DNA from: JBDXHU01 sp039989475
GTDB lineage: Bacteria; Pseudomonadota; Gammaproteobacteria; Pseudomonadales; Halieaceae
DNA: 64,000 bases
Assembly: GCA_039989475.1 (NCBI GenBank)
Contig: JBDXHU010000002.1
Coordinates: 620,001-684,000, forward strand
Reading direction: 5' to 3'
The notes under the pieces: model-generated
Told to the model about the DNA's origin: nothing
What the model saw: the letters and a program-made list of their open reading frames with translations, nothing else
Database searches by the model: none
Part shown: positions 60,174 to 64,000 of the stretch, piece by piece
How the letters are laid out: each line of letters begins with the position of its first letter
Position numbering within the stretch: position 1 is the first letter of the stretch
Translations under genes and position numbers: made by a program

Positions 60174-61378
60174 TAATCGGCACCAATAGCAGCAAAGCCG
60201 CGCTGCAGGTCCGCTTTAATGTCATCAATATATTCCAGCCCGACGGCGATACGAATCAGGTTTTCAGTGATGCCGGCCTCGGCCCGCTCGGCATCGCTGA
60301 GACGACCGTGGGTGGTGGTGGCCGGGTGCACTATGGTTGACTTGGCGTCACCCAGGTTGGCTGTGAGTGAGAGCATGCGGGTGCCATCAATGCACTGCCA
60401 GGCCTGCTTGCGCTCACCTTTGACACGAAAAGCCAACACGCCACCAAATGCAGACTGCTGGGCTTTTGCCAGCTCATGTCCGGGGTGATCATCGAGTCCG
60501 GCATAGAAAACCTTCTCCACCGCCTCTTGTTGTTGCAACCAGCGCGCCAATTGCAGCGCACTGGCACTGTGCGCTTCCATACGCAGGCGCAAGGTTTCCA
60601 GGCCCTTGAGAAAAACCCAGGCGTTAAAGGCGCTCATGGTCGGACCGGCGGCGCGCAGAAAACCCAGCACCTCCTCCATGTGCTCGCTATTCCCGACAAC
60701 CGCACCACCGACACAACGCCCCTGACCGTCCAGGTACTTGGTGGCGGAGTGGGTCACAATATCAGCGCCCAGGGCCAGGGGCTGTTGCAAGACCGGGGTA
60801 CAAAAGCAGTTGTCGACTACCAGTAGCGCGCCGTGCGCGTGAGCCAGTTTGGCCAGGGCGCCAATGTCTGCTATTTCAGCCAGCGGGTTGGACGGCGTTT
60901 CCAGGAACAGCATCGCGGTATTATCGCGCAGCCCGGCCGTCCAGGCACTGTGATCTGTCGGGTCAACAAAGCTCACCTCAACACCAAAACGTGACATGAA
61001 CTTGTTGAATAGCACCGTGGTCGTGCCGAAGACACTGCGTGAGCACAGTACATGGTCCCCGGCCTTGAGCAGGGCCATGCAGGTGCTGAGAATTGCCGCC
61101 ATGCCAGAAGCAGTGGCTACGGCCTCCTCTGCCCCCTCCAGCGCAGCGATACGCTGTTCGAAAGTACGTACAGTAGGGTTGGTATAGCGGGAATAAACGT
61201 TGCCCGGCCGGTCGCCGGCGAAGCGGGCTGCAGCGTCGGCCGCGTCATCGAAGACATAACTGGAGGTGAGAAATATGGGTTCGGCGTGCTCCCCCTCGAA
61301 ACTGCGCTCATGACCGGCTCGTATTGCCAATGTGTCCAGGTGAGCACCCTGCAGCGCCTCGTCCTTGTCTGTGCTCAT
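60173..61378 (-). CDS. metZ: O-succinylhomoserine sulfhydrylase
   Basis: 401 residues, a Cys/Met metabolism PLP enzyme. The PLP lysine is in VTHSATKYLDGQGRCVGG near 208, with the upstream TLAIRAGHERSFEGEHAEPI, PIFLTSSYVFDDA, YSRYTNPTVRTFEQRI, and later TRMLSLTANLGDAKSTI and HPATTTHG. This form follows MetZ of Pseudomonas, which makes homocysteine from O-succinylhomoserine and sulfide. The gene starts seven bases after purF and its stop overlaps moxR by one base, so it belongs to the dedD-cvpA-purF-metZ operon. Confidence 0.96.
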   Translation of the reverse strand: MSTDKDEALQGAHLDTLAIRAGHERSFEGEHAEPIFLTSSYVFDDAADAAARFAGDRPGNVYSRYTNPTVRTFEQRIAALEGAEEAVATASGMAAILSTCMALLKAGDHVLCSRSVFGTTTVLFNKFMSRFGVEVSFVDPTDHSAWTAGLRDNTAMLFLETPSNPLAEIADIGALAKLAHAHGALLVVDNCFCTPVLQQPLALGADIVTHSATKYLDGQGRCVGGAVVGNSEHMEEVLGFLRAAGPTMSAFNAWVFLKGLETLRLRMEAHSASALQLARWLQQQEAVEKVFYAGLDDHPGHELAKAQQSAFGGVLAFRVKGERKQAWQCIDGTRMLSLTANLGDAKSTIVHPATTTHGRLSDAERAEAGITENLIRIAVGLEYIDDIKADLQRGFAAIGAD

Positions 61379-61385
61379 ACTTGTC

Positions 61386-62909
61386 TCAGGAAACCTCGTT
61401 ATGCAGCCCTATGACCGCGCCCTCTTCCACCGACGCCTGCAAGCGTTCGCTCTGCGCCGAATCGTTGCGCAAGGCTTCAATTCGATCAAGGTAACCCTGA
61501 TCGACATCGCCAGTCACATAGCGCCCATCGAACACTGAACAATCATAATTCTCAATATCCGGATTGCCTTCCCGGCTACTGGCGACCAGGTCATCCAGGT
61601 CCTGGTAGACCAGCCAATCGGCACCGATGAGTTTACAGATTTCTTCCTCATCACGGCCGTGTGCGATCAGTTCAGTCGCTGAAGGCATATCGATTCCGTA
61701 AACATTGGGATAGCGCACCGGTGGCGCTGCAGAGGCAAAATAAACCTTGTTGGCGCCTGCCTCCCTCGCCATTTCAATAATTTGTCGACAGGTGGTGCCG
61801 CGGACAATGGAGTCATCCACCAGCATGACGTTCTTACCCTTGAATTCCAGCTCAATGGTGTTGAGCTTTTGCCGCACAGATTTCTTGCGCTGGCTCTGAC
61901 CCGGCATGATGAAGGTGCGCCCAATATAGCGATTCTTCATCAGGCCCTCGCGGAATTTAATTCCGAGCACCCCGGCCATGGACTGTGCCGCGATACGGCT
62001 GGTATCCGGTATGGGTATAACCACATCGATATCGTGATCGGGTCGCTCGGCCAGGATCTTGCGGGCCAGGTACTCGCCCTGACGCAGGCGCGTTTTGTAA
62101 ACAGAAATGCCATCCATGAGCGAATCTGGCCGGGCAAAATAAACATGCTCAAAAATGCAGGGGGTTACCGCCACCTTCTCGGCGCACTGGCGCACATGCA
62201 TTTCACCGTCATGAGAAATGAATACCGCCTCCCCGGCTCCCACGTCCTGTAACAGGCTAAAGCCCAGCACATCCAGGGCCACACTTTCTGAAGCCAGCAT
62301 GTACTCGTCACCTGACTCGGTGCTGCGCTTGCCCACCACCAGCGGTCGAATGCCGTGCGGGTCACGAAATCCCACCAGACCGTAATTGGCGATCATCGCA
62401 ATAGCCGCGTAACCGCCACGACAGCGGCGATGCACGCCCTTAACGGCGGTAAAGATTTCTTCCTGTGTGGGTTTGAGCTTGCCCTGCATCTGCAATTCAT
62501 GCGCGAACACATTGAGCAACAGCTCGGAATCAGAATCTGTATTCAAATGTCGCAGGTCAGTCTGGAATAGCTCTGCGGTCAAAGCCTCTGAATTGGTCAG
62601 GTTACCATTGTGCCCCAGGCATATACCGTAGGGTGAGTTGACGTAAAAGGGCTGGGCCAGAGCCGGGCCGGCACTTCCCGCGGTCGGGTAACGTACATGG
62701 CCAACGCCCATATTGCCCTGTATACGTTGCATATGGTGCTGGCGAAACACGTCGCGCACCAGGCCTTCGCTCTTGCGTTGATGGAAGTTGCCATTGGCGA
62801 AGGTCATGATGCCGGCCGCGTCCTGGCCGCGATGCTGCAATACAGTCAGCGCATCATAGATCGCCTGATTAACATTGGACTTGCCAACAATGCCGATCAG
62901 TCCACACAT
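61386..62909 (-). CDS. purF: Amidophosphoribosyltransferase
   Basis: 507 residues. Mature N-terminal catalytic Cys2 in MCGLIGIVGKSN is the glutaminase nucleophile after Met removal. Other glutaminase features are ALTVLQHRGQDAAGI, VGHVRYPTAG and GLCLGHNGNL-like GICLGHNGNLTNSE. The PRPP loop is in NVMLVDDSIVRGTTCRQIIE. It makes phosphoribosylamine from PRPP and glutamine, the first step of purine synthesis. It follows cvpA by 30 bp, an order shared with E. coli and Pseudomonas. Confidence 0.97.
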   Translation of the reverse strand: MCGLIGIVGKSNVNQAIYDALTVLQHRGQDAAGIMTFANGNFHQRKSEGLVRDVFRQHHMQRIQGNMGVGHVRYPTAGSAGPALAQPFYVNSPYGICLGHNGNLTNSEALTAELFQTDLRHLNTDSDSELLLNVFAHELQMQGKLKPTQEEIFTAVKGVHRRCRGGYAAIAMIANYGLVGFRDPHGIRPLVVGKRSTESGDEYMLASESVALDVLGFSLLQDVGAGEAVFISHDGEMHVRQCAEKVAVTPCIFEHVYFARPDSLMDGISVYKTRLRQGEYLARKILAERPDHDIDVVIPIPDTSRIAAQSMAGVLGIKFREGLMKNRYIGRTFIMPGQSQRKKSVRQKLNTIELEFKGKNVMLVDDSIVRGTTCRQIIEMAREAGANKVYFASAAPPVRYPNVYGIDMPSATELIAHGRDEEEICKLIGADWLVYQDLDDLVASSREGNPDIENYDCSVFDGRYVTGDVDQGYLDRIEALRNDSAQSERLQASVEEGAVIGLHNEVS

Positions 62910-62939
62910 TCAAATCTTCTCCTGTAAGCCAGGGCCAAG

Positions 62940-63437
62940 CTACAGCCAGGGCAGCTGACCGCTTACGGCCGCGTCTGCAAAAGTCTGTTCAGCCCACTGT
63001 TTTACCATTTCCAGGTGCGGCAACAAGCTCGACTCCTGCATAAACTCCTGTTCTTCCGGCTGCACTACCGCTTGCGCGACGAATAACATCACCAGAACCA
63101 CCAACAGTCCCCGGGCAAAGCCAAACACGGTACCCAGCATGCGATCAGCGCCGCTGAGGCCGGTCACTTTGATGACCTGGGCCAACAGGGTATTCAAGAG
63201 CGACCCCAGCATCAGGGTCGCGAGAAAGAGTAACACGTAGGCGCAGCCACTACGTAAGGAATCATTGCTTATATAGTCCGTCAGCTGCAGGGACAGCCGA
63301 CCCGAAAAACGTGTGGACACCAGAAAAGCGGCGACCCATGCCAGCAGAGACAGGGCTTCCTTGACGAATCCGCGTTTCAGGCTGATTGCAGTGGAGAGCA
63401 CGACAATGCCAACAATTGTCCAGTCTAACCAGTTCAT
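62940..63437 (-). CDS. cvpA: CvpA family membrane protein
   Basis: 165 residues with about four membrane helices: WTIVGIVVLSTAISL, EALSLLAWVAAFLVSTRFSG, CAYVLLFLATLMLGSLLNTL and FARGLLVVLVMLFVAQAVV. CvpA was named for colicin V production, but it is mainly an inner-membrane protein with roles in envelope homeostasis. It lies between the SPOR-domain gene and purF, the usual location. It starts five bases after the dedD stop. The Asp and Gly residues after helix one (SLKRGFVKEALSL) match family. Confidence 0.93.
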   Translation of the reverse strand: MNWLDWTIVGIVVLSTAISLKRGFVKEALSLLAWVAAFLVSTRFSGRLSLQLTDYISNDSLRSGCAYVLLFLATLMLGSLLNTLLAQVIKVTGLSGADRMLGTVFGFARGLLVVLVMLFVAQAVVQPEEQEFMQESSLLPHLEMVKQWAEQTFADAAVSGQLPWL

Positions 63438-63442
63438 AGGGA

Positions 63443-64000
63443 TCAGGGCAGGTAGCGCGTAATAATGGCCTTCACATGTAACTCCCGGTCGATGTCCTGT
63501 TTGACTCGATCGAGCTTGTCACGTTCGAATACCGGGCCAATATAAACCCGGTAAAGTACTTCGTCGTTGCGGCGCAATGCCCGGTGATAAGCCTTGTAAC
63601 CCTGCTCGATCAACTGCGCCGTCAAGGCGTCAGCCTTCTCTCGCTTGCTCACAGATATAACCTGCAGCACCCAGGCGACAGGAATGCCATCCGGATCCAG
63701 CTGGGGCGCTGCGCTGGCATCATCGGCCAGCACAGTTTCCGTTTCCTGCGGCGGCTCGGCCTGCTGTTGCTTCAGGATAGTTGGGGGCGAATCGTGCAGG
63801 CTGATCTCGTCCCTGGCGCTGACCGGCTCAATATCGGGCAGCGGCTCTGGCGCGGCGATCTTTGCATCCTGTAACACCGGTATTGCGGGCACCTGTGCGG
63901 ACTGGTCCACCTCGCGCCGTTCCGATTCCACGAATATCACGGGCCAAAACACCACACCCAGTGCAATCAAAACCAGGGCACCAACAAGGCGCTGTTTAAG
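63443..64000 (-). CDS. dedD: DedD-like SPOR-domain protein (runs off the right edge)
   Basis: The frame is open to the window edge; the upstream part reads LKQRLVGALVLIALGVVFWP, the N-terminal anchor helix typical of DedD, so the start is probably just outside. About 186 codons are present. After a Pro/Glu-rich linker the C-terminal SPOR domain reads AWVLQVISVSKREKADALTA, then YKAYHRALRRNDEVLYRVYI and GPVFERDKLDRVKQDI. SPOR domains bind denuded peptidoglycan at the septum, so the protein should act in cell division. It is upstream of cvpA in the usual folC-dedD-cvpA-purF order; folC would lie off the edge. Confidence 0.9.
   Translation of the reverse strand, partial: LKQRLVGALVLIALGVVFWPVIFVESERREVDQSAQVPAIPVLQDAKIAAPEPLPDIEPVSARDEISLHDSPPTILKQQQAEPPQETETVLADDASAAPQLDPDGIPVAWVLQVISVSKREKADALTAQLIEQGYKAYHRALRRNDEVLYRVYIGPVFERDKLDRVKQDIDRELHVKAIITRYLP

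Noticed and set aside
1..64000. CRISPR arrays, insertion sequences, prophage or integrase genes
   Set aside because: I saw no regular repeat-spacer pattern, transposase, integrase or phage structural gene.

Overview
The window is about 64 kb of dense, moderately GC-rich chromosome from a gammaproteobacterium. Gene order and protein families (dedD-cvpA-purF-metZ, glnS-cysS with ppiB, folD beside tRNA genes, a Pil-Chp chemosensory operon, ThrH, CysB, AcnB) resemble Pseudomonas-like and marine gammaproteobacteria. A member of the Cellvibrionales/Halieaceae group is my best guess. That is inference from style and synteny, not from a marker gene. No insertion sequence, prophage, CRISPR array or rRNA operon is visible. 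The two ends cut genes: a biotin-carboxylase-like protein on the left and a DedD/SPOR protein on the right.

Layout. 1-2.1 kb: an acyl-CoA carboxylase pair. 2.3-9.3 kb: housekeeping and metabolic genes (pabB, thrH, cysB, a 5'-nucleotidase, a fructosamine-kinase-like gene, a D-cysteine desulfhydrase-like gene, yajC, an exonuclease III). 9.5-13.5 kb: a MarR regulator and a catabolic-looking run of SnoaL-like protein, GST-like protein, quinone oxidoreductase and cytochrome P450. 13.7-16 kb: a large Ig-like lipoprotein with calcium-loop motifs. 16.2-20.3 kb: bcp, rmuC, a Nudix hydrolase, a flavin reductase and moaC-moaD-moaE. 20.4-24.6 kb: an LLM oxidoreductase, a Pro-His-Arg tRNA operon with a clear promoter, folD and a PLD-family lipoprotein.

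24.5-31.7 kb is a three-gene signalling operon: a CHASE4/HAMP hybrid kinase with two receivers and an HPt, then a REC-PAS-GGDEF-EAL protein, then a 6-TM hybrid kinase. It probably forms a phosphorelay with c-di-GMP output. 31.8-35.4 kb holds unrecognised small genes, two of which appear to share a module, plus a stand-alone ChpB methylesterase and a winged-helix-like protein. 35.4-45.9 kb is the Pil-Chp operon in the order pilG, pilI, pilJ, pilK, chpA, chpC. This system controls type IV pilus behaviour in related bacteria. It is transcribed divergently from a TonB-like gene at 46.3 kb, which recalls Pseudomonas tonB3 beside pilG.

48.2-53.5 kb: cysS, glnS, ppiB, a MiaE-like gene and a DUF1289 gene. 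53.6-56.3 kb: acnB. 56.3-64 kb: one continuous minus-strand run dedD-cvpA-purF-metZ-moxR-DUF58-tgpA. The window is compact throughout: several convergent pairs share stop codons through 4-nt palindromes, and two gene starts carry small tandem duplications. I found no clearly new multi-gene system. The most unusual part is the 31.8-35.4 kb block between the phosphorelay and Pil-Chp operons, together with the micro-duplications at translation-initiation sites.
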